Assembly (NCBI RefSeq): GCF_030504955.1
Contig: NZ_JAUKTR010000003.1
Location: forward strand, 62,001-126,000
Origin: Peiella sedimenti
GTDB lineage: Bacteria > Pseudomonadota > Alphaproteobacteria > Caulobacterales > Caulobacteraceae
Length of the DNA: 64,000 bases
Direction of reading: 5' to 3'
The notes beneath the pieces were generated by a model that was not told where the DNA came from, made no database searches, and worked only from the letters and a program-made list of their open reading frames with translations. Of this stretch, positions 44,698-53,623 are shown piece after piece (within the stretch, counting starts at the first letter, position 1; every line of letters begins with the position of its first letter). The position numbers and the translations under genes were made by a program.

Positions 44698-46777
44698 GCC
44701 ACTGGATGCTGTTGCGCGGCTTCAGCACCCAGTGATTCTCGTTGGGGAAGTAGAGAAGTCGGCTCTCGACCCCCTGGCGCTGAAGGGCGTTGAACACCGC
44801 CAGGCCCTGCGTCTCGGGCACGCGGTAATCCCGCCCGCCGTGGACCACCAGGGTCGGCACGCGCCAGTTAGCGATGTGGTTGATGGGGTTGAACTGGTCG
44901 TAGTTGCGCGCCGCCTCGGCCAGCGTCCCGCCGTTCTCCCACTCGGTGAACCACAGCTCCTCGGTCTCCAGGCCCATGGCGCGGGTGTCGAAGATGCCGT
45001 CGTGGCTGACGAAGCACTTCCAGGGCTCGTTCCAGACGCCGGCCATCCAGTTGACCATGTAGCCCCCGTAAGAAGCGCCCAGCGCGCAGGCCCGGTCACC
45101 GTCCAGGAAGTCATAGGTGGACAGGACGTGGGCCCAGCCCTTTTGCAGGTCCTCGAGCGGACGGTCGCCCCAGTGCTGGGAGATCGAGTCCGTAAAGGCT
45201 TGGCCATAGCCGACCGAGCCGTGGAAATCGATCATCACAACCGCATAGCCGGCCCCGGCGTAGGTCTGCGGGTTCCAGCGGTAGGACCAGGCGTCGCCAA
45301 ACGACCCCTGCGGCCCGCCGTGCACCAGGAAGGCCACCGGATAGCGGCGTCCCGGCTGGTAGTTGGCCGGCTTCACCACGTATCCGTGGACGGTCTCGCC
45401 GTTCCAGCCGGCGAAGCTGAACTGCTCGTAGTCGCCCATGGCCACGCCTTCGAGGCGTTCGGCGTTGTGCCGGGTCAGCTGCATAGGCGCCTGGCGGGTC
45501 AGGATGGGCGCGACCCAGACGTCGGCCGGCGCGTTCATGCGCGCCTGATCATAGACCACCCGGCCGTCGGCCACGCTGATGGAGCCGACCGACCCGGGGC
45601 CGGTCACCGGCGTGACGCCGCCAGTCCGGGGGTCGATGCGGAACACACGGTGCGATCCTACGTCCTGGGCCACGGCGAACAGCCAGCGGCCGTCGCGCGA
45701 CCAGGCGATGGCGTCGGCGGAACGGTCCCAGTTCGGCGCAACCTCGCGGGTGGCGCCGGTGCGCAGGTCGCGCAGCATGATGCGGAAACGGTCGGCCTCG
45801 AAGCCTGGCCGGCTCATGGCCCGCCAGGCCAGCCGGCGGCCGTCGGGCGAGAAGGCCGCGCCGGTGTCCCAGGCGGGGTTGTCCTCGGTCAGGTTGGTCA
45901 GACCCGTTGAGCCGTCGATGGCGGTCTCGTAGAGGTCGAAGTCCGTGCTCCAGGGCTCCGTCCGGCCGGCCTCGCGGGCGGCGAAGACGACGCGGGCGCC
46001 GTCGGGGCTGACGGTGAACTCCGTGTCGTCGCCGAAGGGCACGCTGGGCGCGTCGCCGTCGAAGCCGCGCATCAGCGGGCGCGCCGCGCCCTCGGCCATG
46101 CCATCGGCGTTGAGGGCCAGGCTGAACAGGTGGTTCTTGCGGCCGTCTTCCCAGGTATCCCAGTGACGCACAAAGACCCGGTCATAGATGCGGCCGGTCT
46201 CCACGCGCGCGGCGCGGTGCTCAACCTCGGCGGCGGTGCAGGCCAGATCCGCCTCGCAGGCGGGATAGACCTCCAGCGCTACGACCAGGTTCTGGCCGCC
46301 GGGCGCGATGCGGAAGGTGGAGACGTCGAGCGGCAGGTCCGTCACCTGTCGGGCCGTCGCGCCGTCCGCGTCCGTGACCCACACCTGCGACGAGCCCGAG
46401 CGCGAGGACAGGAAGTAGAGCCGCCCGTTCGAGGCCCAGCGGGCCGTGTTGGCTCCGCCGTCCGATACCGCCAGCCGCTGGGGCTCGCCGCCGGCCACGG
46501 GAACGCGCCACAGGCTGACCACGCCACGATTGGCCTCAAGGTCGGTGGCGCGCACCTGATAGACGACCCAGCGGCCGTCGGGGGACACCTGTGGATCGGA
46601 CACGCGGTCCAGCCGAACCAGGTCCTGGATCGAGAACGGATGCGGTCCCTCTGGCACGCCCTCCATGGCCCGCTGGGCCACGCTCTGATCCGCGCTCTGA
46701 TCCGCGCTCTGGGCGAAGGCTGCGGCCGGCAGCAGGGCGAAGGCCGCACAGGCCAAGAGGGTGGTGCGAAGGGTCAT
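44654..46777 (-). CDS. S9 family prolyl oligopeptidase / dipeptidyl aminopeptidase
   Basis: 707 residues, exported (signal peptide ending A-A-A-F-A-Q). A TolB-like beta-propeller fills about residues 40-430 (repeated S-P-D-G-R/R-W motifs); the C-terminal alpha/beta-hydrolase has the nucleophile in G-A-S-Y-G-G-Y, the aspartate in G-G-R-D-Y-R-V-P and the histidine in N-E-N-H-W. Likely periplasmic peptide scavenging. A 12-bp repeat at the mature N-terminus encodes S-A-D-Q units. Confidence 0.92.
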   Translation of the reverse strand: MTLRTTLLACAAFALLPAAAFAQSADQSADQSVAQRAMEGVPEGPHPFSIQDLVRLDRVSDPQVSPDGRWVVYQVRATDLEANRGVVSLWRVPVAGGEPQRLAVSDGGANTARWASNGRLYFLSSRSGSSQVWVTDADGATARQVTDLPLDVSTFRIAPGGQNLVVALEVYPACEADLACTAAEVEHRAARVETGRIYDRVFVRHWDTWEDGRKNHLFSLALNADGMAEGAARPLMRGFDGDAPSVPFGDDTEFTVSPDGARVVFAAREAGRTEPWSTDFDLYETAIDGSTGLTNLTEDNPAWDTGAAFSPDGRRLAWRAMSRPGFEADRFRIMLRDLRTGATREVAPNWDRSADAIAWSRDGRWLFAVAQDVGSHRVFRIDPRTGGVTPVTGPGSVGSISVADGRVVYDQARMNAPADVWVAPILTRQAPMQLTRHNAERLEGVAMGDYEQFSFAGWNGETVHGYVVKPANYQPGRRYPVAFLVHGGPQGSFGDAWSYRWNPQTYAGAGYAVVMIDFHGSVGYGQAFTDSISQHWGDRPLEDLQKGWAHVLSTYDFLDGDRACALGASYGGYMVNWMAGVWNEPWKCFVSHDGIFDTRAMGLETEELWFTEWENGGTLAEAARNYDQFNPINHIANWRVPTLVVHGGRDYRVPETQGLAVFNALQRQGVESRLLYFPNENHWVLKPRNSIQWHDTVEDWLDRWIGD
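46681..46710 (-). repeat. 12-bp tandem repeat, two and a half copies
   Basis: CGCTCTGATCCG is repeated at 46681-46692 and 46693-46704, then a partial copy to 46710. It encodes consecutive Ser-Ala-Asp-Gln units just after the signal peptide of the S9 peptidase and stays in frame. Confidence 0.8.
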
Positions 46778-46892
46778 GGCGTCGTCTCTCCCGATCTTGC
46801 GGAAGACGGCTTAGCATGGCCGTACGGACGCCCAAACAGCTTGTCTGAGCTTGGGTCCGGTTCGATTTGAAGGGGCCGCTTCGGCTGTGCGC

Positions 46893-47597
46893 CTAGGTGA
46901 CCAGCACGACGCCCAACAGGATGGCGGCGTAGTGCACCCCGGCGCCGGCGACCACGAAGCCGTGCCAGATCGCACGCCGGAACGGCAGGGCCTGACGGAT
47001 GAAGATCAGAACGCCCAGCGTGTAGATGAGGCCGCCGGCGACCAGCAACGTCAGGGCCAGGGGGGACAGGCCCTCCGTCAGCGGCTTGATGGCTAGCACG
47101 GCGACCCACCCGAACAGGGCGTAGACCACGCCCCAGAAGGCGTCGTTCAGCCGGGGCGCGAAGATCTTGCCGACGGCGCCGCCTATGCCAAGCGTCCAGA
47201 CCAGGGCCGTGAAGCCGATGGCCCAGGCCGGGTCCTCGAACCTCTGGGTGGTGAAGGGGGTGTAGGAGCCGGCGATCATCAGGAAGATGGCCGCTTCGTC
47301 CAGCCGGCGCAGAATCGGCCGGGCCGCGCAGGGTCTGGAGCGGTTGTAGAGCGTCGACGCCCCCAGCATGGCGATCAGGCAGACGGCGTACACGGCGGTC
47401 GACAGCACCAGACTGGGCCCGCCCGTGGTCGCCGACAGGGCCGCCAGGACGATGCCGCCCACCCCCGCCAGCATCAGGCCGATGGCGTGCACCCACGAGT
47501 CCGCCACCCGCTCGGCCCGGGTGGGATAATGCTCGATCATGTCGAGCTCGTCCGGGGTGCAGATGCGCTTCAGCACGTAGGCGCAGGCCTTTCTCAT
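46893..47597 (-). CDS. Hemolysin III / PAQR family membrane protein
   Basis: 234 residues, seven predicted helices. Conserved PAQR metal-binding features: D-S-W-V-H-A-I-G near helix 1, L-D-E-A-A-I-F-L-M-I-A-G-S-Y-T-P-F in the middle, and W-H-G-F-V-V-A-G-A-G-V-H-Y-A-A at the C-terminus (two His). Family members may act as lipid hydrolases or affect membrane fluidity; the hemolysin name is historical. Confidence 0.92.
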   Translation of the reverse strand: MRKACAYVLKRICTPDELDMIEHYPTRAERVADSWVHAIGLMLAGVGGIVLAALSATTGGPSLVLSTAVYAVCLIAMLGASTLYNRSRPCAARPILRRLDEAAIFLMIAGSYTPFTTQRFEDPAWAIGFTALVWTLGIGGAVGKIFAPRLNDAFWGVVYALFGWVAVLAIKPLTEGLSPLALTLLVAGGLIYTLGVLIFIRQALPFRRAIWHGFVVAGAGVHYAAILLGVVLVT

Positions 47598-47775
47598 GGG
47601 AGGGCCAACGGCGACGCCGCGGCCCCGGTTCCGACCAAGCTTGGGCTTAACAGCTTTGGATCAGGTGAATCGCCTCCGGGTGATGCGGCGGGGTGACGCG
47701 GGCGCGGGGCTTGCCTAATAGTTGCGGAACAAGGCGCTCCACGAATGAGGGCGCCGCAGGGAGAGGATGCATCAG

Positions 47776-48501
47776 ATGACCAGAGTGGCCCTTGTCACCG
47801 GCGGAACGCGCGGCATCGGCAAGTCCATCGTGGAGCGGCTGAAGGCCGACGGGCTGCAGGTGGCGGCCGGCTATTCCGGCAACGAGGAGGCCGCCCAGGC
47901 CACGGCCCGCGAACTAGGCGTGATGGTCATCAAGGGCAATGTCGGCAGCTATGAGGACTGCGAGCGCGCGGTGCAGGCCGTCGAGGCCGAACTGGGCCCG
48001 GTCGATGTGCTGGTCAACAATGCCGGCATCACCCGCGACGGCTTCTTTCACAAGATGAGCAAGGATCAGTGGTCCGACGTCATTCGCGTGAACATGGACA
48101 GCGTTTTCAACATGACGCGCCAGGTGATCGGCGGCATGCGCGACCGGGGCTGGGGCCGCATCATCAACATCAGCTCCATCAACGGCCAGAAGGGCCAGGT
48201 GGGGCAGACCAACTACTCAGCCGCCAAGGCCGGCATGATCGGCTTCACCAAGGCCCTCGCCCTTGAGAATGCGCGCAAGGGCGTGACCGTGAACTGCATC
48301 GCGCCGGGATACATCGACACCGAGATGGTGGGCGCCATGGACGAAAAGGTGCTGGCCGGCATCATCGCCCAGATTCCGGTAGGCCGCCTGGGCAAGGGCG
48401 AGGAGATCGCGGACATGGTCTCGTGGCTGGCGGGGGACCGTGCCGGATACGTCACAGGCTGCACGCTTTCGCTGAACGGCGGCCAGTACATGGTCGGCTG
48501 A
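47776..48501 (+). CDS. phaB: Acetoacetyl-CoA reductase (SDR)
   Basis: 241 residues from ATG 47776, chosen because GGGAGAGG lies 9 bases before it; ATG 47767 abuts that site. Reduces acetoacetyl-CoA to 3-hydroxybutyryl-CoA for polyhydroxybutyrate. T-G-G-T-R-G-I-G, N-N-A-G-I-T-R-D-G-F-F, catalytic S-S-I-N-G-Q-K-G-Q-V-G-Q-T-N-Y-S-A-A-K and C-T-L-S-L-N-G-G-Q-Y are all typical of PhaB. No phaA or phaC is in the window. Confidence 0.92.
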   Translation: MTRVALVTGGTRGIGKSIVERLKADGLQVAAGYSGNEEAAQATARELGVMVIKGNVGSYEDCERAVQAVEAELGPVDVLVNNAGITRDGFFHKMSKDQWSDVIRVNMDSVFNMTRQVIGGMRDRGWGRIINISSINGQKGQVGQTNYSAAKAGMIGFTKALALENARKGVTVNCIAPGYIDTEMVGAMDEKVLAGIIAQIPVGRLGKGEEIADMVSWLAGDRAGYVTGCTLSLNGGQYMVG

Positions 48502-48549
48502 AACCGGTTCGCCCAAAATCCGCCGCGCGCCAGAGTCATCTGAGCCCGG

Positions 48550-49323
48550 ATGCATGTGGTTCCTCAGCAAGGACGGCCGGTCCGCGCCAGCGCCCTCGTG
48601 GCCCTGGCGTGTGCGCTTGCCTGCACGCCTGCGCTCGCCGAGGCGGGGCAGTCGAACTCGCTGAGAGACCGGCTGTTTCAGCAGCGCCGCACCACCGAGA
48701 CCCAGCAGCCCGTGCGCTACGAAACCCAGTCGGACATGGGTTTTGTGCTGGATCAGGCCGGCTCGCGGCGGCTGATCCGCTTCGAAGGCTCCAGTGAGAT
48801 CTGGGCGCTGACCCCCCAGGCCGGGCCGCGCGGCGACGTCTTCTACAAGAACGACATCGGCCAGACGGTGCTGCGCCAGTCCCGCACCGGAGGCATGACC
48901 CTCTACACGCCGGGCCAGCCGGCGGGCATGCCGGTGGCGGCGGCGGGCCGGGGCGAGGCCCTGCGCCCCCAGGTGGTCAGCTACGCGGACCTGTTCCGCC
49001 AGGTGGTGCGTGTGGGCGAGCGCGTGCGGCGCGCGCTCGGCCATCCGGTCAGCCTGCACGTGGACGTGGAAGAGAGCTCTACCGCCGCAACCCTGGCCGC
49101 TGACGCCCTGACCCTGGCCGGCGAGGCGCTGGCCTTCACGGCGCGCGCAGCCAATACCCGCAGCCGCGCGGTCAGCGTCCGCTCTGTGCGTGTGGAGCAG
49201 GGCAACCGACCCGACGTGGAACGTCGCGGCAATCAGATCCTGGTGACCATCAATCCGGCTCTGGGCGTGGCCGGACGGCCCTCGTCGGCGCGCATCACCC
49301 GGGCCATCGTCCAGGCCGCCTAG
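48550..49323 (+). CDS. Exported protein of unknown function (possibly DUF4908)
   Basis: 257 residues with a signal peptide (cleavage near A-L-A-E-A). The domain contains G-S-R-R-L-I-R-F-E-G-S-S-E-I-W-A-L and G-D-V-F-Y-K-N-D-I-G-Q-T-V-L-R, then a helical part, and ends V-T-I-N-P-A-L-G. The pattern recalls DUF4908, a Caulobacterales secreted family, but I cannot confirm it. Start ATG 48550 lacks a strong Shine-Dalgarno. Converges on gloB. Confidence 0.65.
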   Translation: MHVVPQQGRPVRASALVALACALACTPALAEAGQSNSLRDRLFQQRRTTETQQPVRYETQSDMGFVLDQAGSRRLIRFEGSSEIWALTPQAGPRGDVFYKNDIGQTVLRQSRTGGMTLYTPGQPAGMPVAAAGRGEALRPQVVSYADLFRQVVRVGERVRRALGHPVSLHVDVEESSTAATLAADALTLAGEALAFTARAANTRSRAVSVRSVRVEQGNRPDVERRGNQILVTINPALGVAGRPSSARITRAIVQAA

Positions 49324-49324
49324 C

Positions 49325-50071
49325 CTAACCCCTGAAGGCGTCCTTTTCCGCACGCAGCTGGGCGAAGGCCTCGGCGGGCTCAAGGCCCGGCCGCAGCAGG
49401 GGCGCACGCAGGAAGGGGTTGGTGGCCTTCTCCAGGCCGATCGTTGTGGGCACGGTGGGCCGGCCCTCGGCGCGCAGGCGCTCAACCTCGGCTGCGCGGT
49501 CGCGGAGCGCCGGGCTGTCGTCAACGCTCAGGGCGAAGCGGGCGTTGGATAGGGTGTACTCGTGGGCGCACCAGATGCGCGTCTCGTCCGGCAGGGCCGC
49601 CAGGGACGACAGGCTGCCCCACATCTGCGGGGCGGTGCCCTCAAACAGCCGTCCGCAGCCCATGGCGAAGATGACGTCGCCCACGAAGGCGTTTCCTCCC
49701 TCGTCGTCCACGTAAACGATATGGCCCAGGGTATGGCCCGGCGCGTCCAGCACCCGCAGCCGTGTTGCGCCCAGCCGGACCTCCTGCCCGCCCTTGACCA
49801 GTTGATCGACCGGGCCGATGCGGCGCGCCTCCTCCGGCCCTATGATCGTGCAGTCCGTCTCGTCCTTCAGTCGCTGGTTGCCGCCCGCGTGGTCGGGGTG
49901 CCAGTGGGTGTTGAGGATCAGGTCCAGGCGCCAGCCCAGCCTGTGGAGCTCCGCCAGAATGGCCTCGGCGTCGGGCGTGTCGATGCTGGCCACGACGCCG
50001 GTGTCCCCGTCGCGGATCAGATAGCCGTAGTTGTCCGACAGGCAGGGGAACTGGTGGATGTCGAGGGCCAT
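49325..50071 (-). CDS. gloB: Hydroxyacylglutathione hydrolase (glyoxalase II)
   Basis: 248 residues. Metallo-beta-lactamase fold; two-metal site T-H-W-H-P-D-H, followed by D-A-P-G-H-T-L-G-H-I, G-D-V-I-F-A-M-G-C-G-R and W-C-A-H-E-Y-T. Hydrolyses S-lactoylglutathione. The gene is divergent from a methyltransferase gene, an arrangement common in Alphaproteobacteria. Confidence 0.95.
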   Translation of the reverse strand: MALDIHQFPCLSDNYGYLIRDGDTGVVASIDTPDAEAILAELHRLGWRLDLILNTHWHPDHAGGNQRLKDETDCTIIGPEEARRIGPVDQLVKGGQEVRLGATRLRVLDAPGHTLGHIVYVDDEGGNAFVGDVIFAMGCGRLFEGTAPQMWGSLSSLAALPDETRIWCAHEYTLSNARFALSVDDSPALRDRAAEVERLRAEGRPTVPTTIGLEKATNPFLRAPLLRPGLEPAEAFAQLRAEKDAFRG

Positions 50072-50126
50072 GGGCTCCTCCCTTGCGGCTGCGGCGTCTT
50101 GGGCGCGGCGCGAGCGCCCGTATCCG

Positions 50127-50135
50127 CTATATAAG
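50127..50135 (+). promoter_or_regulatory. -10-like element next to the methyltransferase ATG
   Basis: CTATATAAG, containing TATAAG (50130-50135), ends 5 bases before ATG 50141. There is no Shine-Dalgarno. A leaderless transcript beginning at or close to the ATG is a reasonable reading; no convincing -35 is seen. Confidence 0.35.
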
Positions 50136-50140
50136 CCCTC

Positions 50141-50893
50141 ATGGCCCGCGATGTCCGAGACCTGCGCCAGTTCTACGCCGGCCCGCTGGGGCGATCGGCC
50201 AACGCCATCCTGTCCGGCAAGCTGGCCGAGGCCTGGGGCGCCTGCTCAGGCCTGGACGTGCTGGGGGTCGGCTATGCCGGGCCTTTGCTGAACGGCCTTG
50301 TGGCGACGCGCCGCTCGGTCTGGCTGGCCACCGGGGTGGATGAGATCAATCCCTGGCCGGCGCGCGGCAAGAACCGGGTCTGCCTGGGCCAGGGCGCCGC
50401 CATGCCCTTCGCCGACGCCAGCTTCGACCGCGTTCTGCTGGTCCACGCACTGGAGGACAGCGAGGATCCTGCCGCCCTTTTGGCCCAGGCCTGCCGCGTG
50501 ATGAGCGGTGCGGGCCGGATGATGATCGTGGCGGCGGCGCGCGGCGGCTTCTGGGCGCGGTCCGAAGCGACGCCCTTCGGCTCGGGCCGCCCTTTCAGCC
50601 GCCGGCAGCTGGAGCGCCTGCTGCGCGACGTGGAGCTTGAGCCGACGGCCTGGTCCCAGGCTCTCTACATGCCGCCGGTCACCCGGCTGGCCGGTTGGGC
50701 GGAGGGCATTGAGCAGGTCGGCTCCGCCCTGGCCCCGGGCCTGGCGGGCGTGCTGCTGATGGAGGCGGTGAAGCGCCCCTATCTGGCCCCCGCGCGCGTG
50801 GCCAAGGCGCGAAAGCCGGTCCTGGCCGCGCCGGTGCTGGCTCCACAGCCCGCAGGCCGCAGCGGTCTTGGCGCAAACCGGGAGTCGCCGTAA
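50141..50893 (+). CDS. Class I SAM-dependent methyltransferase
   Basis: 250 residues. Methyltransf_11-type domain: D-V-L-G-V-G-Y-A-G as the SAM-binding motif I, D-A-S-F-D-R-V-L-L-V-H-A-L-E-D at motif IV, then G-R-M-M-I-V-A-A-A-R. N-terminal L-R-Q-F-Y is common in this alphaproteobacterial group, usually found divergent from gloB. Substrate unknown. Followed by the SixA-like gene 12 bases on. Confidence 0.82.
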   Translation: MARDVRDLRQFYAGPLGRSANAILSGKLAEAWGACSGLDVLGVGYAGPLLNGLVATRRSVWLATGVDEINPWPARGKNRVCLGQGAAMPFADASFDRVLLVHALEDSEDPAALLAQACRVMSGAGRMMIVAAARGGFWARSEATPFGSGRPFSRRQLERLLRDVELEPTAWSQALYMPPVTRLAGWAEGIEQVGSALAPGLAGVLLMEAVKRPYLAPARVAKARKPVLAAPVLAPQPAGRSGLGANRESP

Positions 50894-50905
50894 GTCCAGG
50901 CTGAT

Positions 50906-51400
50906 ATGGCCTACCTCGTTCTCATGCGTCACGCCGAAGCCGAGATGTCGGCCGCCTCCGGCGACGACTACGACCGCGCCCTGACGGATGCGGGGCGCTC
51001 TGACGCGGCCCTGGTGGGCAGTTTCCTGGAGATGACAGGCCTGTGCTTCGACGCGGTCCTGGCCTCCGCCTCGGTGAGAACCCGCCAGACCGTCGAGGCG
51101 CTGGGCGCACTGTCGGCGACGCCCGCCTATTCGCGGCGGCTCTACAACGCTTCGGCGGATCGCCTGCGCGAGGAGATCGCGGCGCATCCCGACGCGGCGA
51201 CCCTGCTGATCGTGGCCCATAATCCGGGCGTGCATCAGCTGGCGGTGGAGCTGGTGACCGAGGGCGAGGCGCTGCCCTCGTCGCTAGACCGGCTGGCGGG
51301 CGGCTTCCCGCCCGGCACGGCGGCGGTGTTCGAGGTGGACGAGCGGGGGCGCGCCCGGCTGGAGCGAGTGATCCGCCCTGATGTTCTGGCGGTCCAATGA
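50906..51400 (+). CDS. SixA-type histidine phosphatase
   Basis: 164 residues; phosphoglycerate-mutase fold with nucleophile R8-H9-A-E and distal H in I-V-A-H-N-P-G-V. Compact length matches SixA, which removes phosphate from HPt histidine residues, but small-molecule phosphatases share this shape. Its stop overlaps the pyrD start (ATGA). Confidence 0.87.
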   Translation: MAYLVLMRHAEAEMSAASGDDYDRALTDAGRSDAALVGSFLEMTGLCFDAVLASASVRTRQTVEALGALSATPAYSRRLYNASADRLREEIAAHPDAATLLIVAHNPGVHQLAVELVTEGEALPSSLDRLAGGFPPGTAAVFEVDERGRARLERVIRPDVLAVQ

Positions 51401-52467
51401 GTCTCGATGGCGGTATGGTTCAGGATTGGGCCGCGGCGGCCCTGCGCCGCCTCGATCCCGAGACCGCGCACCACCTCGCCATCGCGGCGCTGGAAGCGGG
51501 CCTCGGCCCCCGTGTTCCCGCTGCCGACCCGATCCTGGCGACGCGCGTGGCGGGCCTCGATCTGCCCAACTGCGTGGGTCTGGCCGCCGGTTTTGACAAG
51601 GATGCGCGGGTGTTCGCGCCGCTGCTGCGGGCGGGCTTCGGCTTTGTGGAGTGCGGCACCGTCACGCCGTTGCCCCAGCCGGGCAATCCCAGGCCGCGCC
51701 TGTTTCGGCTGAGCGAGGACGAGGCCATCATCAATCGCATGGGCTTCAACAACGACGGGGTCGAGGCCTTCGCCCAGCGGCTGGCGCGCAGGGACCGCCG
51801 CGCGGGGATCGTCGGCGCCAACATCGGCGCCAACAAGGAGGCCGAGGACCGCATCGGCGACTACGTCACGGGGCTGAAGCGCCTGTGGGGGCTGGCGGAC
51901 TATTTCACCGCCAACATCTCCTCGCCCAACACCCCGGGCCTCAGGGGCCTGCAGAGCGGCGCGGCCCTGGACGAGCTGCTTGGCCGGATGGCCGAGGCGC
52001 GGGCGGAGCTGAGCGCAGACGGAGCGAACTATCCGCTTTTCCTGAAGGTGGCGCCTGATCTCGAGGCGAAGGATTGCGCCGACATAGCCGCCGCCTGCCG
52101 ACGCCACGGTCTGGACGGCGTTATCGTCAGCAACACAACACTGGATCGGCCGGCGACGCTGAAATCACGCTTCAAGGGCGAGGCGGGGGGGCTGTCCGGC
52201 CTGCCGGTGCAGGCCCGGGCGCGTCAGGCGCTGGCCTGGTTCCGCGCGGCGGACGCCGGAATGCCGCTGATCGCGGCGGGCGGCGTCGATTCCGGCGCCG
52301 AGGCCTATGCGCGCATCCGCGCCGGCGCCTCGGCCGTCCAGGTCTACAGCGCCCTCATCTATGGCGGGCTGTCCCTGGTGGGGCGCATCCAGAAGGACCT
52401 GGCCGCCCTGCTGCAGGCCGACGGCTATTCTAGCGTGGCCCAGGCGGTGGGGACGGCTGCGCCCTGA
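51397..52467 (+). CDS. pyrD: Dihydroorotate dehydrogenase (quinone), class 2
   Basis: Fourth step of pyrimidine synthesis, linked to the membrane quinone pool. 356 residues; N-terminal membrane-associating helices, G-L-A-A-G-F-D-K-D, N-R-M-G-F-N-N-x-G, and the class 2 catalytic serine in N-I-S-S-P-N-T-P-G-L-R. FMN-binding A-A-G-G-V near 290. Overlaps the sixA-like gene by 4 bases. Confidence 0.96.
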   Translation: MSLDGGMVQDWAAAALRRLDPETAHHLAIAALEAGLGPRVPAADPILATRVAGLDLPNCVGLAAGFDKDARVFAPLLRAGFGFVECGTVTPLPQPGNPRPRLFRLSEDEAIINRMGFNNDGVEAFAQRLARRDRRAGIVGANIGANKEAEDRIGDYVTGLKRLWGLADYFTANISSPNTPGLRGLQSGAALDELLGRMAEARAELSADGANYPLFLKVAPDLEAKDCADIAAACRRHGLDGVIVSNTTLDRPATLKSRFKGEAGGLSGLPVQARARQALAWFRAADAGMPLIAAGGVDSGAEAYARIRAGASAVQVYSALIYGGLSLVGRIQKDLAALLQADGYSSVAQAVGTAAP

Positions 52468-52485
52468 ATGCGTTAAGCTGGGGTC

Positions 52486-53319
52486 ATGCCCGGTAGCGCC
52501 CTCGCCTCGCTGTGGTCCTTCGCCTGCAACGCCGCCATGGCGGGGCTGGCCGGATTCCTGGCCGTGGACATGGTCGCGCCGCCCCAGCACCTGCCTTGGA
52601 CGCCGCTCGAGATCGATCGGCCCGTGGGCGCCGCCACGCCGATCAAGATCGCCCGCTTCCAGCCTGTGCCGCAGCCGTCCCTGGCGGACGCTGAGTTCGA
52701 GCGCTGCCTGGCCGTGCTGGAACAAGCCGGGGTCCAGGTGGAGCGGGTCGATCCGCGCGAGGAACAGGGCTTCTGCGTCATCAGGAACGGCGTGCGCATT
52801 ACGGGCGGGACGACGCCCCTGTCGCCGGGCGGGCAGCCCATGGCCTGTCCCCTGGCCATCCGCTACGCCATCTGGGACCGCCAGGCGCTGCAACCGGCCG
52901 CGCGCGAGGTGCTGGGCGCCGAGGTTGAGCGCGTCGAGGTCGCGGGCACCTATGCCTGCCGCACCGTGGGCAACGCCACCGGGCCGGAAGCGCGCGTCAG
53001 CGAGCACGCCCGGGCCAACGCGTTGGACGTGTTCAGCATCCGGCTAGGCGACGGCCGCACGATCTCTGTGGCCTCGGACTGGGGCGCGATCGATCCGAAC
53101 TCGCGCGCGGCTCGCGCGGCCGAGCAGGCCATCCTCGAGGCCGGGGGAACGCCGGTCCGGGCCGAGGCGCCGCCTGAGCCCGGCCCCGAGGGCCGCTTCC
53201 TGCGCCGCATCCGGGACGAGGGCTGCCGCATCTTCGGCACGGTTCTCAGCCCGGAGTACAACGCCGCGCACCGCGACCATCTGCACCTGGACGGCTCGAC
53301 CTTCAGCCTGTGCCAGTGA
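52486..53319 (+). CDS. Extensin-like / VanY-type exported protein
   Basis: 277 residues. N-terminal hydrophobic segment, then an Extensin_2 domain (PF06904): C-R-T-V-G-N-A-T-G, S-E-H-A-R-A-N-A-L-D-V-F and H-R-D-H-L-H-L-D near the end, giving the His/Asp metal site of D-Ala-D-Ala peptidases. Five cysteines probably form disulfides. Peptidoglycan cleavage is likely but unproven for the family. Nineteen bases after pyrD. Confidence 0.85.
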   Translation: MPGSALASLWSFACNAAMAGLAGFLAVDMVAPPQHLPWTPLEIDRPVGAATPIKIARFQPVPQPSLADAEFERCLAVLEQAGVQVERVDPREEQGFCVIRNGVRITGGTTPLSPGGQPMACPLAIRYAIWDRQALQPAAREVLGAEVERVEVAGTYACRTVGNATGPEARVSEHARANALDVFSIRLGDGRTISVASDWGAIDPNSRAARAAEQAILEAGGTPVRAEAPPEPGPEGRFLRRIRDEGCRIFGTVLSPEYNAAHRDHLHLDGSTFSLCQ

Positions 53320-53342
53320 GAGCATCCCCCTAAGGGACTCTC

Positions 53343-53387
53343 CTGAGACTGACTCGCATTGCCAAGGGCGAGAGGCGCCTGTATATG
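53343..53387 (+). promoter_or_regulatory. bfd-bfr promoter with candidate Fur-type operator
   Basis: TGAGA-CTGAC-TCGCA (53344-53358) is an inverted repeat of the TGmGA-N5-TCGCA type. It abuts a -35-like TTGCCA (53359-53364); TATATG (53382-53387) lies 17 bases further as a -10. An iron-responsive switch for iron storage genes is the expected role. The ATG inside the -10 (53385) is therefore unlikely to be a start. Confidence 0.6.
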
Positions 53388-53423
53388 CGAGGCGTTCGCA
53401 TCTGCTGGACCCAAGAATCGCCC

Positions 53424-53609
53424 GTGTACGTCTGCAACTGCAATGGCATCCGCGAGAGGGACGTCGCCGCCGCCGTCGAGGCGGGCGCCGCGCGTCCTCG
53501 CGACGTGTTCGCAAGAACCCAATGCGCGCCGCAGTGTGCTAAGTGCGTGTGCGAGATGCGGCAGATGATTCAGGACCGCCGGGAGGCTCTGCGTCACGCC
53601 GCCGAATAG
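53424..53609 (+). CDS. bfd: Bacterioferritin-associated ferredoxin
   Basis: 61 residues from GTG 53424. [2Fe-2S] protein that releases iron from bacterioferritin. Cysteines in the family pattern Y-V-C-N-C-N-G-I ... C-A-K-C. The GTG fits the family N-terminus; the in-frame ATG 53385 lies within the -10 box and adds 13 residues unlike the family. Fifteen bases upstream of bfr. Confidence 0.9.
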   Translation: MYVCNCNGIRERDVAAAVEAGAARPRDVFARTQCAPQCAKCVCEMRQMIQDRREALRHAAE

Positions 53610-53623
53610 GAAAGGCGTGCGCC

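Noticed and set aside
46821..46860. Hairpin upstream of the S9 peptidase as a terminator
   Set aside because: Stem is only 4 plus 5 pairs with a bulge and a long loop; too weak to report as a feature.
53385..53423. ATG 53385 as the bfd start
   Set aside because: It lies within the -10-like TATATG and adds 13 residues unlike the family; GTG 53424 matches the Bfd N-terminus.
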